A DNA stretch of 64,000 nucleotides from Flavobacteriales bacterium (GTDB lineage Bacteria > Bacteroidota > Bacteroidia > Flavobacteriales_E > Vicingaceae). Location: NCBI GenBank assembly GCA_002401955.1, contig NVUQ01000001.1, positions 217,983 through 281,982 on the forward strand. Reading direction: 5' to 3'. Position 1 is the first letter of the stretch. Every line of letters starts with the position of its first letter. The notes below the pieces were generated by a model. The model was not told where the DNA came from and did not search any database. It saw nothing but the letters and a program-made list of their open reading frames with translations. A program made the position numbers and the translations under genes. Below, piece by piece: positions 44,232-55,101 of this stretch.

Positions 44232-45435
44232 TAGATGTTATTTTTATTTCTACTCGTCTGTTAGCTGATTCTTGAAAAGGGCTTTTAGGATTGGGGTACA
44301 ACATTTTAGAATTTCCATACCCTTTAAAATCAATTCTTCCTTTATCAATACCACTCTTTATTAAATACGCTTTTACAGCATAGGCTCTATTATAAGATAG
44401 TTCTTGGTAGTCTTTTGAGTTTTTTTGTCCTGGTCCATTCACATGGCCCTCAACTTCAATAGCCACATTAGGGTTCTTATTCATAAAAGACAATAAAGCT
44501 TTTAATGAACTCCTAGCTTTTGGTAAAAAATCATAGCGATTACCATAAAACTGAATGTTTTTAAGGTTAACTTTTTTCCCAGATTCAATTTTTTCTAAAA
44601 ATATTTCTGCTAAATAATCTACTTCATTTTTTCCTACCTTAAAAGATTCTGAAATTAGCATGTAACCTTTTGCCGATGCATCTACAATTACTAAATGATT
44701 TTTCTTTATGATTTCCGTTTCATAAACTGTAGTTGAATCCATTTCTATTGTTGCTTTCTGTAAGCCAGAAATACTAATAAAGCTAGGAACTAATTTTTTT
44801 GTTGCTGCACTCTTTACTTCTAATTTAAACCGTGTCTTTGTTACTTCTTCTTTTCCTACAAGCACTTCTTTTTTAACTGCTATTTTTTTCTTTTGAGGAT
44901 AATGAAGTATGAGCGTATGTTTTCCCCCAGCTCGTTTTGGATTGTTAACCACTAAAACATATCTACCTCCTTTTTTTACTCTTATTGGTCTACTGTAATT
45001 CGCATTAACGCCTGCTCCAACAAAACTTTCTTTTCCTTTTCGGGATAACCCCGTTATTGGGCTACGAGATAAATTTGATCTGATTGGCTTAATTACATTG
45101 TCGTCTACTCGTTTACAAAATGCTTTTTTATATTCAAACAACAAAAAATCCCAATCGTCATTTTTGTTTTCTGTAATGATATCGAAAGTGAAAACGCCAT
45201 CAACTGGAGCTGTTATAAAATACCAAATAGAGTTTTTTTCTTCCTCAAATTTTATTTTATTGGCCAATTCATTTCCATCAAATTCTTTTTTAACTCCAAA
45301 ACCAGCAATTGCTTTGGTGTGATAAATGGTATCTTTTAAGATTAACATCTTATTACAATCGGCATTTTGACTAATTACTTCAGTAAAAAGCAAAAAGAGA
45401 AAAGTTAAAAGTGTTATGTTTGATTTCTTAAACAT
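44197..45435 (-). CDS. OmpA-family protein
   Basis: 412 residues: signal peptide (to EVISQ), a beta domain (about 30-185), a second beta domain (about 205-290) and a C-terminal OmpA domain (about 300-405: IQFYGNRYDFLPKARSSL, VEGHVNGPGQ, LSYNRAYAVKAYLIKSG, NRRVEIKI). In the peptidoglycan-binding motif VNGPG replaces TDxxG. Anchors the outer membrane to peptidoglycan. Confidence 0.85.
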   Translation of the reverse strand: MFKKSNITLLTFLFLLFTEVISQNADCNKMLILKDTIYHTKAIAGFGVKKEFDGNELANKIKFEEEKNSIWYFITAPVDGVFTFDIITENKNDDWDFLLFEYKKAFCKRVDDNVIKPIRSNLSRSPITGLSRKGKESFVGAGVNANYSRPIRVKKGGRYVLVVNNPKRAGGKHTLILHYPQKKKIAVKKEVLVGKEEVTKTRFKLEVKSAATKKLVPSFISISGLQKATIEMDSTTVYETEIIKKNHLVIVDASAKGYMLISESFKVGKNEVDYLAEIFLEKIESGKKVNLKNIQFYGNRYDFLPKARSSLKALLSFMNKNPNVAIEVEGHVNGPGQKNSKDYQELSYNRAYAVKAYLIKSGIDKGRIDFKGYGNSKMLYPNPKSPFQESANRRVEIKITSNEYHSGDRNFH

Positions 45436-45527
45436 TAGCGCAAAGTTAATTTTTTAAACTTTATGCGAAAATTGTGCCTTTTGAAGTTTTTATGAGTAAA
45501 TTCATGCTTTACCTTAAAAATTAATAA

Positions 45528-45710
45528 ATGTTTATTGGAATTATCCTATTTCCATTTCTTCTTTTGTGCTTTACGATTCTATTTTTAGTCTTAAGATTTC
45601 TTTTTAGAAAAAATGAAGTGGCAAAAAAAATATTTACTATTCTACTTGGAATTAGCTTAATCTTTTTTGCTGTAATAGTCTATTATCTTTTTAGACTTAT
45701 TTTTGGATGA
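45528..45710 (+). CDS. small two-TM membrane protein
   Basis: 60 residues: two membrane segments (about 2-25, 34-58) joined by a basic loop (FRKNEVAKK). Has its own ATG between divergent OmpA and convergent metH; no homologue recognised. Composition supports a real gene, but it is short. Confidence 0.5.
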   Translation: MFIGIILFPFLLLCFTILFLVLRFLFRKNEVAKKIFTILLGISLIFFAVIVYYLFRLIFG

Positions 45711-45723
45711 GTTTAAGATGAAG

Positions 45724-48700
45724 TTAATAATTCAAATTAGGGCTCAGCCATTTTTCTGCATCTTCGACAGATACATTTTTTTGTTGAGCATATTCTGCTA
45801 TTTGATCTTTTTCAATTTTTCCTAAACCAAAATATTTAGATTGAGCATTTCCAAAATAAAAGCCACTTACAGCTGCTGTGGGGTACATTGCCAGGCTTTC
45901 GGTTAAGTTAACTCCCGTCATTTTTGTTGCATCTAACAATTTAAACAAATCTCGTTTTAAGGTATGATCCGGACAGGCAGGATAGCCTGGCGCTGGACGT
46001 ATTCCATGGTATTTTTCTCTTATTAATTCTTCATTATTTAAGTCCTCACCATTGGCATAAGCCCAATATTCTTTCCTCACTTTTTTATGCATTAATTCTG
46101 CAAAAGCTTCTGCCAATCTATCGGCTAAGGCTTTTAACATAATAGAACTATAATCGTCATGATCCTTTTCAAAACGTTCAATGTGCTTTTCAATACCTAT
46201 ACCTGTAGTTACCACAAACCCTCCTAAATAATCTTGAATATTAGATGCTGCTGGAGCAACAAAATCTGCCAAAGAAATACTCGGAACACCTGCTGATTTT
46301 TTAGATTGCTGTCTTAATTGTTGCAAATTAGCTTCTCCCTTATTTACTTCAATAATTGTGTCATTTACCGAATTTGCCTCCCAAATTCCAATAACGGATC
46401 TAGCCTCTAGCCATTTTTCGTTAACAATTTGATTTAACATTTGTGTTGCATCTGCAAATAATTTTGTTGCCTCCTCACCAACAATTTTATCCTCTAAAAT
46501 TTGAGGGTATCTTCCTGCTAATTCCCACGTTCTGAAAAAAGGTGTCCAATCGATATATTCTGAAATTTCTTTTAAATCATAATTCTCAAAAACTTTATTC
46601 CCTAAAAAATTAGGTTTTACAGGTTTGTCCTTTTCAAAGTCAATTTGGAATTTATTTTTATGAGCGTCTTCAATTTTTAAGAACTCTTTTTTAGCCCTTC
46701 TCTTGTTATGTAAGTCTCTTAAACGTTGATAATCCTCTTTTATCTCTTTTACAAAACCAACTTTATGATCGTTTAATAATTTACCCACAACAGGAACACT
46801 TCTAGAAGCATCCAACACATGAATTGTTTGTCCTTTGGTAAAGTTTTCTTCAATTTTTACAGCGGTGTGCACCTTGGATGTTGTTGCTCCACCGATTAAT
46901 AATGGAACATCCATCCCTTCTCTTTCTAATTCTTTGGCAACGTGTACCATTTCATCTAAAGAAGGTGTAATTAAACCACTTAGCCCAATAATATCTACGT
47001 TTTCTTCTTTGGCAACTTGTATTATTTTTTCGGCAGGAACCATTACACCTAAGTCAATAATTTCATAATTATTACATCCCAGAACAACTCCAACTATATT
47101 CTTTCCAATATCATGCACATCTCCTTTTACGGTTGCCATCAAAATTTTTCCTGCAGATTGTCTTCCTTCGCCTTTTTCTGCTTCAATGTATGGCAACAAA
47201 ATGGCTACTGCTTTTTTCATTACTCGAGCACTTTTAACCACTTGAGGTAAGAACATTTTTCCTGCACCAAAAAGGTCTCCCACTACATTCATCCCATCCA
47301 TTAATGGTCCTTCTATTATCTCTATTGCTCTATCATATTTTTGACGACATTCTTCTACATCCTCATCAATAAATTCAACTATCCCTCTAACTAAAGCGTG
47401 CGACAATCTGCTTTCTACAGATTCGTTTCGCCACTCCTGAGTCTCTTTTTCAACTGCTTTTTTTACTCCAACCGTTTCTGCGAAATCTACCAATCGTTCG
47501 GTAGAATCATCTCGTCTATTTAATAATACATCTTCAACTCTTTCTAATAAATCTTTTGGAATACTATCATAAACTTCTAACATGCCAGGGTTTACGATTC
47601 CCATATCCATACCCGCTTTTATGGCATGATACAAAAATGCTGAGTGCATTGCTTCACGAACTATATTGTTTCCTCTAAAAGAAAATGAGATATTAGACAC
47701 GCCACCACTAACTAAAGCTCCGGGCAAGTTTTGTTTGATCCATCGTGTTGCGTTAATAAAATCTACGGCATAATTATTATGCTCTTCTAATCCTGTTGCA
47801 ACAGTTAAAATGTTTGGATCAAAAATGATATCATGAGCTGGAAAATTTAACTTTTCTGTTAGCAATTTATAAGCCCTTTCACAGATAGCAATTCTTTTTT
47901 CGTAAGAATCTGCTTGACCTTTTTCATCAAAAGCCATAATAATTGCAGCGGCTCCATATCGTTTAATCAGTTTCGCTCTTTCTAAAAAAGTTTCTTCTCC
48001 TTCTTTTAAAGAAATTGAATTAACAATGGATTTTCCTTGTGTACATTTTAATCCTGCTTCAATAACCGTCCATTTAGAAGAATCAATCATTATTGGCAAT
48101 TTGGCAATATCTGGTTCTGAAGCAATTAAATGTAAAAATCGAGTCATCACTTCTTCTGACTCCAACATTCCTTCATCCATGTTTACATCAATAATCTGAG
48201 CTCCGCCTTCAACCTGACTTAGCGCTACAGAAATTGCTTCTTCGTAATTTTCTTCTTTAATAAGTCTTTTAAATTTGATTGACCCAGTAACGTTTGTTCT
48301 TTCACCAATATTTACAAAATTACTTTCTGGCCTAACCAACAAAGGTTCTAACCCACTATAATTTGGTAATGATGATTTTTGTTTCTTTTCTCTTGGAGCA
48401 TATTTAGCCGCTACTTCGGCCATTGCTTTAATGTGTTCTGGAGTTGTACCACAGCAACCTCCAATAATATTGATTAAACCATCTTTTATAAACTCTTCAA
48501 CTTGATTTGCTGTTTCTGGAGCTTCTTCATCATATTCTCCAAATTCATTTGGTAATCCTGCATTTGGGTAAGCGCTCACAAAAAATGGTGTTCTTTCTGC
48601 TATTGTTTGAATGTGAGGACGCAATTGTTTTGCACCTAAAGCACAATTAAATCCAACACTTAGTAAATCCATGTGTGAGATAGAAATTAAAAAGGCTTCT

Positions 48701-49371
48701 ACTGTTTGACCTGATAACGTTCTACCACTGGCATCAGTAATTGTTCCTGAAATCATAATGGGCACAGACACATTATTCTCTTCAAAGTAAGCATCTACTG
48801 CAAACATTGCTGCTTTTGCATTTAGGGTGTCAAAAATGGTTTCAATTAATAAAACATCAACTCCTCCATCTAGTAATCCTTTTACTTGATCTTTATATGC
48901 TTCTACCAACTGATCAAAAGTAATTGCTCGATAGCCTGGATCATTTACATCTGGCGACATAGAAGCTGTTCGGTTGGTTGGACCCATTGCACCTGCTACA
49001 AAACGAGGTTTATTTGGTTCTTTAGCTGTAAATTCTGCTGCTACTTCTTTTGCGATTTTAGCCGATTGGTAATTAATATCATATACAGCTTTCTCTAATT
49101 TATAATCAGCTTGCGCGATAGTTGTTCCACTAAAAGTATTGGTCTCAACAATATCGGCTCCAGCTGCATAATATTCTGCATGGATTGCTTTTACAATTTC
49201 TGGTCGAGTAATAGATAGTAAATCATTATTACCTTGTAAAGGAATTTCAGAATCCAAAAAAACATCGCCTCTAAAATCTTTCTCTTCTAATTTGTAACGT
49301 TGAATCATGGTGCCCATAGCACCATCTAACACTAAAATTCTTTCTGCTAATATTTCTTTTATTTTACTCAT
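45724..49371 (-). CDS. metH: cobalamin-dependent methionine synthase
   Basis: 1215 residues, full four-domain enzyme in one chain: homocysteine-binding domain (1-about 330, with the zinc cysteines in [14 protein letters not shown]), methyltetrahydrofolate domain (about 355-620, [11 protein letters not shown]), cobalamin domain (about 650-880, [14 protein letters not shown] with the His ligand to cobalt) and the AdoMet activation domain (about 900-1215, [11 protein letters not shown]). Methylates homocysteine with 5-methyl-THF. An SAM-I riboswitch and terminator lie upstream on the same strand, so it is repressed when SAM is plentiful. Confidence 0.97.
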   Translation of the reverse strand: MSKIKEILAERILVLDGAMGTMIQRYKLEEKDFRGDVFLDSEIPLQGNNDLLSITRPEIVKAIHAEYYAAGADIVETNTFSGTTIAQADYKLEKAVYDINYQSAKIAKEVAAEFTAKEPNKPRFVAGAMGPTNRTASMSPDVNDPGYRAITFDQLVEAYKDQVKGLLDGGVDVLLIETIFDTLNAKAAMFAVDAYFEENNVSVPIMISGTITDASGRTLSGQTVEAFLISISHMDLLSVGFNCALGAKQLRPHIQTIAERTPFFVSAYPNAGLPNEFGEYDEEAPETANQVEEFIKDGLINIIGGCCGTTPEHIKAMAEVAAKYAPREKKQKSSLPNYSGLEPLLVRPESNFVNIGERTNVTGSIKFKRLIKEENYEEAISVALSQVEGGAQIIDVNMDEGMLESEEVMTRFLHLIASEPDIAKLPIMIDSSKWTVIEAGLKCTQGKSIVNSISLKEGEETFLERAKLIKRYGAAAIIMAFDEKGQADSYEKRIAICERAYKLLTEKLNFPAHDIIFDPNILTVATGLEEHNNYAVDFINATRWIKQNLPGALVSGGVSNISFSFRGNNIVREAMHSAFLYHAIKAGMDMGIVNPGMLEVYDSIPKDLLERVEDVLLNRRDDSTERLVDFAETVGVKKAVEKETQEWRNESVESRLSHALVRGIVEFIDEDVEECRQKYDRAIEIIEGPLMDGMNVVGDLFGAGKMFLPQVVKSARVMKKAVAILLPYIEAEKGEGRQSAGKILMATVKGDVHDIGKNIVGVVLGCNNYEIIDLGVMVPAEKIIQVAKEENVDIIGLSGLITPSLDEMVHVAKELEREGMDVPLLIGGATTSKVHTAVKIEENFTKGQTIHVLDASRSVPVVGKLLNDHKVGFVKEIKEDYQRLRDLHNKRRAKKEFLKIEDAHKNKFQIDFEKDKPVKPNFLGNKVFENYDLKEISEYIDWTPFFRTWELAGRYPQILEDKIVGEEATKLFADATQMLNQIVNEKWLEARSVIGIWEANSVNDTIIEVNKGEANLQQLRQQSKKSAGVPSISLADFVAPAASNIQDYLGGFVVTTGIGIEKHIERFEKDHDDYSSIMLKALADRLAEAFAELMHKKVRKEYWAYANGEDLNNEELIREKYHGIRPAPGYPACPDHTLKRDLFKLLDATKMTGVNLTESLAMYPTAAVSGFYFGNAQSKYFGLGKIEKDQIAEYAQQKNVSVEDAEKWLSPNLNY

Positions 49372-49396
49372 AAATATATTATTCTATATAAATCAA

Positions 49397-49446
49397 AAGA
49401 TTCCTCTGTTTCGCTATCGCTCCAATCGGAATGACAGAAAAGAATC
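49397..49446. repeat. possible interspersed short hairpin element
   Basis: The stretch GATTCCTCTGTTTCGCTATC followed by GCTCC, then CGGAATGACAGAA and AGAATCC has imperfect inverted ends. It resembles intergenic repeat sequences common in Bacteroidota genomes, but only one copy is seen in this window, so the assignment is tentative. Confidence 0.35.
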
Positions 49447-49482
49447 CAAAAAAAACCCTTCAACTTAGAAAGTAGAAGGGTT
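49447..49482 (-). terminator. riboswitch-controlled terminator of metH
   Basis: On the - strand AACCCTTC / GAAGGGTT with inner ACTT/AAGT pairs, followed by about eight T. It sits between the SAM-I aptamer and the metH start, the usual place for SAM-dependent attenuation. Confidence 0.85.
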
Positions 49483-49513
49483 CAAATTTATTTCTCTACT
49501 TTATCTTTATTCT

Positions 49514-49629
49514 CACCTAAGGTAAGAAATTAGGAATTGGCACCAGTTTTCCAATCCATCAGCTGACGGACTTACAGTTGGTTGCCAAGGTTTCGCAGGG
49601 CCTAATCCCTCCACCTTTCTTGATAGGTG
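49514..49629 (-). ncRNA. SAM-I (S-box) riboswitch
   Basis: On the - strand the aptamer begins CACCTATCAAGAAAGGTGGA and continues with the invariant GGGATTAGGCCCTGCGAAACC, then TTGGCAACC, and ends GGTGCCAATTCC. P1 pairs CACCTA with TAGGTG (49514-49519). The core motifs AAGA-GGTGGAGGGA, GAAACC and GGTGC-AATTCC match the S-box consensus. A hairpin GTGCCGAATCGGCAC (49627-49641) stands at the aptamer 5' end, overlapping P1. SAM binding should favour the downstream terminator and switch metH off. Confidence 0.93.
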
Positions 49630-49781
49630 CCGAATCGGCACTGATAATTAAAAGTATTTAACTATTAATTCTATTTTTATTAAAAGAACGTGAGTGCAAA
49701 ACTATTCACACTTTATATTAATTCCAAATATTATTGGGAATTACCATGCAATTACTCTTTTTGATAAAATATTATTCGGTT

Positions 49782-51212
49782 TTAAAATTCTGCATTTTTT
49801 GGTGTTCTTGGGAAAGGAATAACATCTCTAATGTTACCCATACCTGTAACAAAAAGCATTAACCTTTCAAATCCTAAACCGAATCCTGAATGAGGTACTG
49901 TACCAAATTTACGTGTATCTAAATACCACCAAACACTTTCTAAGGGAATGTTTTGGTCTTTAATTTTTTGTTCTAAAACATCATGTCTTTCTTCACGTTC
50001 CGAACCTCCAACAATTTCTCCAATTCCAGGAAATAAGATATCCATTGCTTTAACTGTTTTACCATCATCATTTAACTTCATATAGAAAGCTTTAATGTTT
50101 GCTGGATAATCAGAAATAATAACTGGTTTCTTAAAGTGTTTCTCTACCAAAAATCTTTCATGTTCAGATTGTAAGTCAATTCCCCATTCGTCAATTAAAA
50201 ACTGAAATTTCTTTTTCTTGTTTGGTTTAGAATTTCTCAAAATTTGAAACGCTTCAGTATAGGTAATACGCTCGAAATCATTTTCAGCAACAAACTTTAA
50301 TTTCTCAAATAAATCTCCAGCTCTTTCAACTTGCGGTTTTGATTTATCTTCATCTTGCAATCTTTTATTTAAAAACTCTAAATCGTCTTTACAATTATCC
50401 AAAGCATATTGAACACAATATTTTAGCATCGCTTCTGCCAAATCCATGTTGTCATTATTATCTGCAAAAGCAACTTCTGGTTCTATCATCCAAAACTCAG
50501 CTAAATGGCGTGTTGTGTTAGAGTTTTCTGCTCTAAATGTTGGTCCGAAAGTGTAAACTTCACTTAAACCTAAAGCTGCTAATTCAGCTTCTAACTGACC
50601 AGTTACTGCTAAGTTTGTTTCTTTTCCGAAAAAATCTTGTTTATAATCTACTTCATTATTTTCATCTAGAGGAACATTTTTTAAATCCATTGTTGTTACC
50701 TGAAAAGCTTCACCAGCTCCTTCAGCATCTGTTGCAGTAATTAAAGGTGTATGAATATTATAAAAACCTTTATCATTAAAAAATTCATGAATGGCAAAAG
50801 TCATTGCATGACGAATTCTAAGAATAGCAGCAAATGTGTTTGTTCTTGGTCTTAAGTGAGCAATTTCTCTTAGATATTCTAATGAATGTTTTTTAGGTTG
50901 CAAAGGATATTCATCTGGATTTGCATCTCCTAATATTTCAAATGATATAACAACAATTTCTATTGATTGTCCTGAACCTTGAGATTCTACCACTTTACCA
51001 ACCACTTTAATAGATGCTCCAGTTGTGATTCTTTTCAATTCCTTTTCATCTTCATTCTCAAAATCAATTACTGCTTGTATGTTATTAATTGTAGAGCCAT
51101 CATTAATCGCTATAAAACGATTACTTCTAAAAGTCCTTACCCAACCTTTAATCAACACTTCAGAACCTATTTTTGATTCATTTAATACCGCTGCAATTTT
51201 TATTCTGGACAT
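49782..51212 (-). CDS. asnS: asparaginyl-tRNA synthetase
   Basis: 476 residues, class II. N-terminal OB fold (about 15-100, [20 protein letters not shown]), motif 2 region [20 protein letters not shown] and motif 3 [12 protein letters not shown]. The pattern [13 protein letters not shown] marks the AsnRS type. Charges tRNA-Asn in the cytoplasm. Confidence 0.96.
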   Translation of the reverse strand: MSRIKIAAVLNESKIGSEVLIKGWVRTFRSNRFIAINDGSTINNIQAVIDFENEDEKELKRITTGASIKVVGKVVESQGSGQSIEIVVISFEILGDANPDEYPLQPKKHSLEYLREIAHLRPRTNTFAAILRIRHAMTFAIHEFFNDKGFYNIHTPLITATDAEGAGEAFQVTTMDLKNVPLDENNEVDYKQDFFGKETNLAVTGQLEAELAALGLSEVYTFGPTFRAENSNTTRHLAEFWMIEPEVAFADNNDNMDLAEAMLKYCVQYALDNCKDDLEFLNKRLQDEDKSKPQVERAGDLFEKLKFVAENDFERITYTEAFQILRNSKPNKKKKFQFLIDEWGIDLQSEHERFLVEKHFKKPVIISDYPANIKAFYMKLNDDGKTVKAMDILFPGIGEIVGGSEREERHDVLEQKIKDQNIPLESVWWYLDTRKFGTVPHSGFGLGFERLMLFVTGMGNIRDVIPFPRTPKNAEF

Positions 51213-51450
51213 CTTTATATTTGTTAAAATTTAACCGAGGCGAAATTAATGATTTTTAATCTCAATAACACAGCCTTTATATTTAGAAAACACGTAAATC
51301 GTCAATTTTTTCTAAAATTATTTTGTTTAATATTATTTAACAAATTCGACAAACCTTGTGTTTTTTACGATAAAAAGTGATAAAATATTTTGAATATAGA
51401 ATATAAGGTTATAATATTGCATAATAATAACTGGTTTAATACAGTCGACT

Positions 51451-52239
51451 ATGAAAAAGATATTTTTTGGACTTTTAATTACCTTGTTTGCCCTTAATGT
51501 AAGTGCAACAGGTGTAATTGTTTTAGAAGGTCACTACCAAGGAAAGAACCTATACGTACAAAATCCATTTGCAGGAAGTGGAGTTGGATTCTGTACTTTC
51601 GAAGTAACCATTAATGGTGAAGTAACTACTGATGAAGTTAACTCGAGTGCATTTGAGATTGATTTTGCTAATTTCCAAATGAAAGTTGGAGATCCAGTTA
51701 TTGTAAAAATCAAACACAAAGATGATTGTAAGCCTAAGGTGTTAAACCCTGAGGTATTAAAACCAAAAAGTACTTTCGAAATTGTTGCTATGAAAATTTC
51801 TACAGACGGAAATTTTGATTGGACAACTAAAAGCGAAACTGGTAAGTTAACGTTTATTGTTGAACAATTTAGATGGAACAAATGGATTAAAGTTGGTGAA
51901 GTTGATGGGAATGGAACAACAGCTGAAAACAGCTACCAATTTAAAATTACTCCTCACTCTGGTGAAAACAAGTTTAGAGTAAAGCAAATTGATTATTCTG
52001 GTAAGCCAAGATATTCTCAAGCATCAAGATTTATTTCTCCTTTAGGTGAGATTTCTTTTAGCCCAATTAAAGCTAAAATTGATGTTAACTTTACAGGTGA
52101 AACTTTATTTGAAGTTTACGATAGTTATGGTAACATCGTGAAAAAAGGATTTGGTGAGAAAGTAGATGTTTCTAACTTAAAGAAAGGTATCTATTACTTA
52201 AACTACGATAATAAAACTGAGACTTTCGTAAAGAAATAA
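51451..52239 (+). CDS. secreted protein with type A-like C-terminal sorting strand set
   Basis: 262 residues: signal peptide (1-19, ALNVSATG), an N-terminal beta domain conserved in many Bacteroidota (VIVLEGHYQGKNLYVQNPFA, about 22-110), a second beta domain (about 115-190) and a C-terminal segment (about 200-262; TLFEVYDSYGNIVKKGFG, LKKGIYYLNYDN, FVKK) that resembles a T9SS sorting domain. Probably an abundant surface or secreted protein. A long leader of more than 100 bp and the strong terminator after it fit a single-gene transcript. Confidence 0.75.
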   Translation: MKKIFFGLLITLFALNVSATGVIVLEGHYQGKNLYVQNPFAGSGVGFCTFEVTINGEVTTDEVNSSAFEIDFANFQMKVGDPVIVKIKHKDDCKPKVLNPEVLKPKSTFEIVAMKISTDGNFDWTTKSETGKLTFIVEQFRWNKWIKVGEVDGNGTTAENSYQFKITPHSGENKFRVKQIDYSGKPRYSQASRFISPLGEISFSPIKAKIDVNFTGETLFEVYDSYGNIVKKGFGEKVDVSNLKKGIYYLNYDNKTETFVKK

Positions 52240-52261
52240 TTAGTTGAAACTATAAAAATTT

Positions 52262-52293
52262 AATCCCGTTCCGATAGCTATCGGAACGGGATT
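52262..52293. terminator. strong bidirectional-type terminator
   Basis: AATCCCGTTCCGATAG / CTATCGGAACGGGATT is a perfect 16-bp inverted repeat with no extra loop bases, followed on the + strand by a run of T. It ends the gene at 51451-52239, just before the epimerase. Confidence 0.88.
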
Positions 52294-52307
52294 TTTTTGC
52301 TCAAAAC

Positions 52308-52709
52308 ATGGATAAAATAGAACATATTGGAATTGCTGTAAAAGATTTAGAAGCCGCTAATGAGATTTACACCAAGCTATTTGGAAAACCACCATACAAA
52401 ACAGAAGTTGTTGAAAGCGAAAGTGTTTCTACTTCTTTTTTTAAAGTTGGTGATAGCAAAATTGAATTGTTAGAGGCTACAGACCCCAATAGTGCCATTG
52501 CTAAATACATAGAGAAAAAAGGTGAAGGAATACACCATATTGCTTATGCGGTAAAAGATATTAAAGCTGAAATGGAGAGAATGAGAGCTGAAGGATTTGT
52601 TGTATTAAACGATGAACCAAAAAAAGGTGCTGACAATAAGCTAGTATGTTTTTTGCATCCGAAATCTACTAATGGGGTTTTAGTTGAGTTGTGCCAAGAA
52701 ATCAGCTAA
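52308..52709 (+). CDS. mce: methylmalonyl-CoA epimerase
   Basis: 133 residues, VOC fold. Interconverts (R)- and (S)-methylmalonyl-CoA in propionyl-CoA use. Seen: MDKIEHIGIAVKDLEAA (metal His at the start), GEGIHHIAYAVKDI (second His), VLVELCQ (Glu). Convergent with the aldolase gene, 8-base overlap at the stops. Confidence 0.92.
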   Translation: MDKIEHIGIAVKDLEAANEIYTKLFGKPPYKTEVVESESVSTSFFKVGDSKIELLEATDPNSAIAKYIEKKGEGIHHIAYAVKDIKAEMERMRAEGFVVLNDEPKKGADNKLVCFLHPKSTNGVLVELCQEIS

Positions 52710-53292
52710 GGTATTTTAACAAAACTGCTCCTGCTTCTTCAAGATTTTTTCCGAATGTAATAATGCCTTCATCATGTCCAGCCATTACCATAATTTTTTC
52801 ATGGGCTAAATTGGCTTCCTCGAACAAGCGTTTAATTTCTGAAGCCATTTTTGCAGTACCATAAGGCACCTCTTTATCAGATGTAGGTACCTGATGCATT
52901 AATTTTAACCACAGTGCTTTATTGTGGACGTGAATAATAGCCTGAATATCACCATCTCCCTCATAAACCGCAGCATGGGTTAAACTCTCAGCAGATGCTT
53001 TTAAAAGCCCTTTACAGCTTACACTATTTGTATTCATATTGTAAGAAGTAACTAATGAAAAATCTTCATCTCGAATGGGATATATATTTCCTGTTTGTGT
53101 TCCTGACACTAAAATGCCTTCGTTAATTTTAACACTAATGTTTCCATAACCAATGTTAAACTCTTTGTAAACACCTATCAATTGAAGCTCATGCATTCGA
53201 TCTCTCCAACGCTTTAAATCATCTGGCACACTCACTCCTATGGGTTCATCTGTCCAATCACAATTAAATTTTATAACCCCCTCATCAATCAT
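52702..53292 (-). CDS. class II aldolase/adducin family protein
   Basis: 196 residues from the ATG at 53292, which overlaps the end of mtnA by 8 bases; the longer frame from 53346 runs far into mtnA and is less likely. Zinc-site motifs: IGYGNISVK, LVSGTQTG, HVHNKALW (two His), AGHDEGI (third His). Next to mtnA, the product may be methylthioribulose-1-phosphate dehydratase (MtnB) or the aldolase of the DHAP shunt that splits ribulose-type phosphates to DHAP and an aldehyde. The sequence alone does not decide. Confidence 0.75.
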   Translation of the reverse strand: MIDEGVIKFNCDWTDEPIGVSVPDDLKRWRDRMHELQLIGVYKEFNIGYGNISVKINEGILVSGTQTGNIYPIRDEDFSLVTSYNMNTNSVSCKGLLKASAESLTHAAVYEGDGDIQAIIHVHNKALWLKLMHQVPTSDKEVPYGTAKMASEIKRLFEEANLAHEKIMVMAGHDEGIITFGKNLEEAGAVLLKYLS

Positions 53293-54394
53293 ATTTTTCT
53301 GGAAATAAACTGCGTATTCCTTTTTCTGACGCCTCACAAATACCACGTTCTGTTATTAAACCTGTTATATATTTTGCTGGCGTCACATCAAATCCATAAT
53401 TTAAAGCTGGTGTAGCTTCCGGGCAAATAAGAATTGACTTAATTTCACCGTCTACTTTTCCTTGCATGTACTTCACCTCATTTTCATCTCTGGTTTCTAT
53501 CGGAATGTCTTTTACCCCATCCATAATAGAACAATCTAACGTAGAGGACGGTAAGCCAACATAAAACGGGATGTTATTGTCATGTGCTGCTAATGCTTTT
53601 AAATAGGTTCCTATTTTATTGGCCACATCGCCATTGCCTGCGGTTCTGTCTGTGCCAACAATCACCATATCAACCATTCCGTGTTGCATCAAGTGGCCAC
53701 CGGTATTGTCATTAATTAAGGTATGAGCCACATCTTGCTCTCCCAATTCAAATGCTGTTAGGTTAGCTCCTTGGTTTCTAGGCCTTGTTTCATCTACCCA
53801 AACATGGATAGGTACCCCTTCTTTTTGTGCATGATATATAGGAGATAATGCCGTTCCCCAATCAATGGTTGCCAACCAACCTGCATTGCAATGAGTTAGA
53901 ATATTTACTGGTTCTCCCTTTTTCTTTTCTGAAATTTGTTTAATTATTTCTACTCCAAACTTTCCAATATGCTTGCTAATGTTAATATCATCTTGTTTTA
54001 TTTGATTAGCCATATCAAATGCAACTTTAATTTTTTCTTGAGGATCTTTAATCTTGTGTAAAGCGTTTAATTGTTTGTGTACAGCCCAAGATAGATTTAC
54101 TGCTGTTGGTCGAGTATCATTTAATTTGGTTGCTACCTCAGCAAGAAATAAATTTGGTCTTTCTTTATCTTTAGCTTCAATACATCCTAAATACATTCCA
54201 TAAGCTGCTGTTACACCAATCAATGGTGCTCCACGCACTACCATCTCCTTAATAGCAAATGCAGCTTCATCAGTTGTTCTGATATCAAAAATATCTACTC
54301 TATGTGGTAAATAACGTTGATCAAAAACCTGAATTAAGGCATTGTCATTTTCATTTACCCAAATGGTGTGCTCATGTTTTCCCTTAATCTTCAT
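53285..54394 (-). CDS. mtnA: S-methyl-5-thioribose-1-phosphate isomerase
   Basis: 369 residues. Converts methylthioribose-1-phosphate to methylthioribulose-1-phosphate. Seen: MVVRGAPLIGVTAAYGM, ILTHCNAGWLAT (catalytic Cys), IVGTDRTAGNGDVANKIGTY (catalytic Asp). Overlaps the HAD gene upstream by 11 bases and the aldolase downstream by 8, a tightly coupled trio. No mtnK, mtnC or mtnD is in the window. Confidence 0.93.
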   Translation of the reverse strand: MKIKGKHEHTIWVNENDNALIQVFDQRYLPHRVDIFDIRTTDEAAFAIKEMVVRGAPLIGVTAAYGMYLGCIEAKDKERPNLFLAEVATKLNDTRPTAVNLSWAVHKQLNALHKIKDPQEKIKVAFDMANQIKQDDINISKHIGKFGVEIIKQISEKKKGEPVNILTHCNAGWLATIDWGTALSPIYHAQKEGVPIHVWVDETRPRNQGANLTAFELGEQDVAHTLINDNTGGHLMQHGMVDMVIVGTDRTAGNGDVANKIGTYLKALAAHDNNIPFYVGLPSSTLDCSIMDGVKDIPIETRDENEVKYMQGKVDGEIKSILICPEATPALNYGFDVTPAKYITGLITERGICEASEKGIRSLFPEKYD

Positions 54395-55007
54395 CGAACA
54401 AATCTAATATAGTTTCATCACTTAATAAGTGATGTGTTTTCAAATTTAATTGTTTTGCGGTAATTATATGCTCTTCAGTATCATCAATAAATAAAGTTTC
54501 TTTAGGCAGTAATTTACTAACATCCAATACCTGTTTAAAGATCTCAGCATTTGGCTTCCTCAATTTCATTTCATTTGAATAATACGCTTTTTCAAATGGT
54601 TCACTTACAGACCATAATCCAAAATGCTCTCTAACATATTCATTAATAAATTTTAAATGAATTTCGTTGGTATTGCTCAACAAGAAAACCCTGTATTTTT
54701 TTGTCAAATGGATTATTAGGTCCATTCGTTCTTTAGGTATTTCCAACAACATACTGTTCCATGCATTTATGATTGATTGCTCGGTTAACCCTGAATTGTA
54801 CGCTTGAAAAAAAGAGACGAATTCATCGGTAGTTATTGCTGCTGTTTCGTAACGCTCAAGTATATTCTCATGAAGCAATTGTTTTTCTAAGGCATCAAAC
54901 TTGTTTCCTAAGAGATGCTGAAAGGCTGAAAATGCTAACTGATGATCTATGTTAATGATTACACCTCCTAAATCGAAAATGATATTTTTAATTCCCTTTA
55001 AATCCAT
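54384..55007 (-). CDS. HAD-superfamily phosphatase-like hydrolase (type IA)
   Basis: 207 residues. Motif I NIIFDLGGVIINID (D11 nucleophile, though the second Asp of the usual DxD is replaced by G as in the GGV subgroup), motif II FLLSNTNE (Ser/Thr), motif III K near KLRKPNAEIF and motif IV LFIDDTEEHI. Possibly removes a phosphate in the same salvage route, by position. Substrate unknown. Confidence 0.85.
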   Translation of the reverse strand: MDLKGIKNIIFDLGGVIINIDHQLAFSAFQHLLGNKFDALEKQLLHENILERYETAAITTDEFVSFFQAYNSGLTEQSIINAWNSMLLEIPKERMDLIIHLTKKYRVFLLSNTNEIHLKFINEYVREHFGLWSVSEPFEKAYYSNEMKLRKPNAEIFKQVLDVSKLLPKETLFIDDTEEHIITAKQLNLKTHHLLSDETILDLFDED

Positions 55008-55101
55008 AGAAAGACAAAACTAATAAAATAGTAAAGTTTATTATTGGTTAACTGGCAACTTATACGTAAAATTGCATCTTAATTCTAATTCAATTTAGAA
55101 T

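Noticed and set aside
53293..53346. Longer N-terminus for the class II aldolase
   Set aside because: Would overlap mtnA by 62 bases and adds a basic segment not expected in this family; ATG at 53292 gives the usual coupled overlap.
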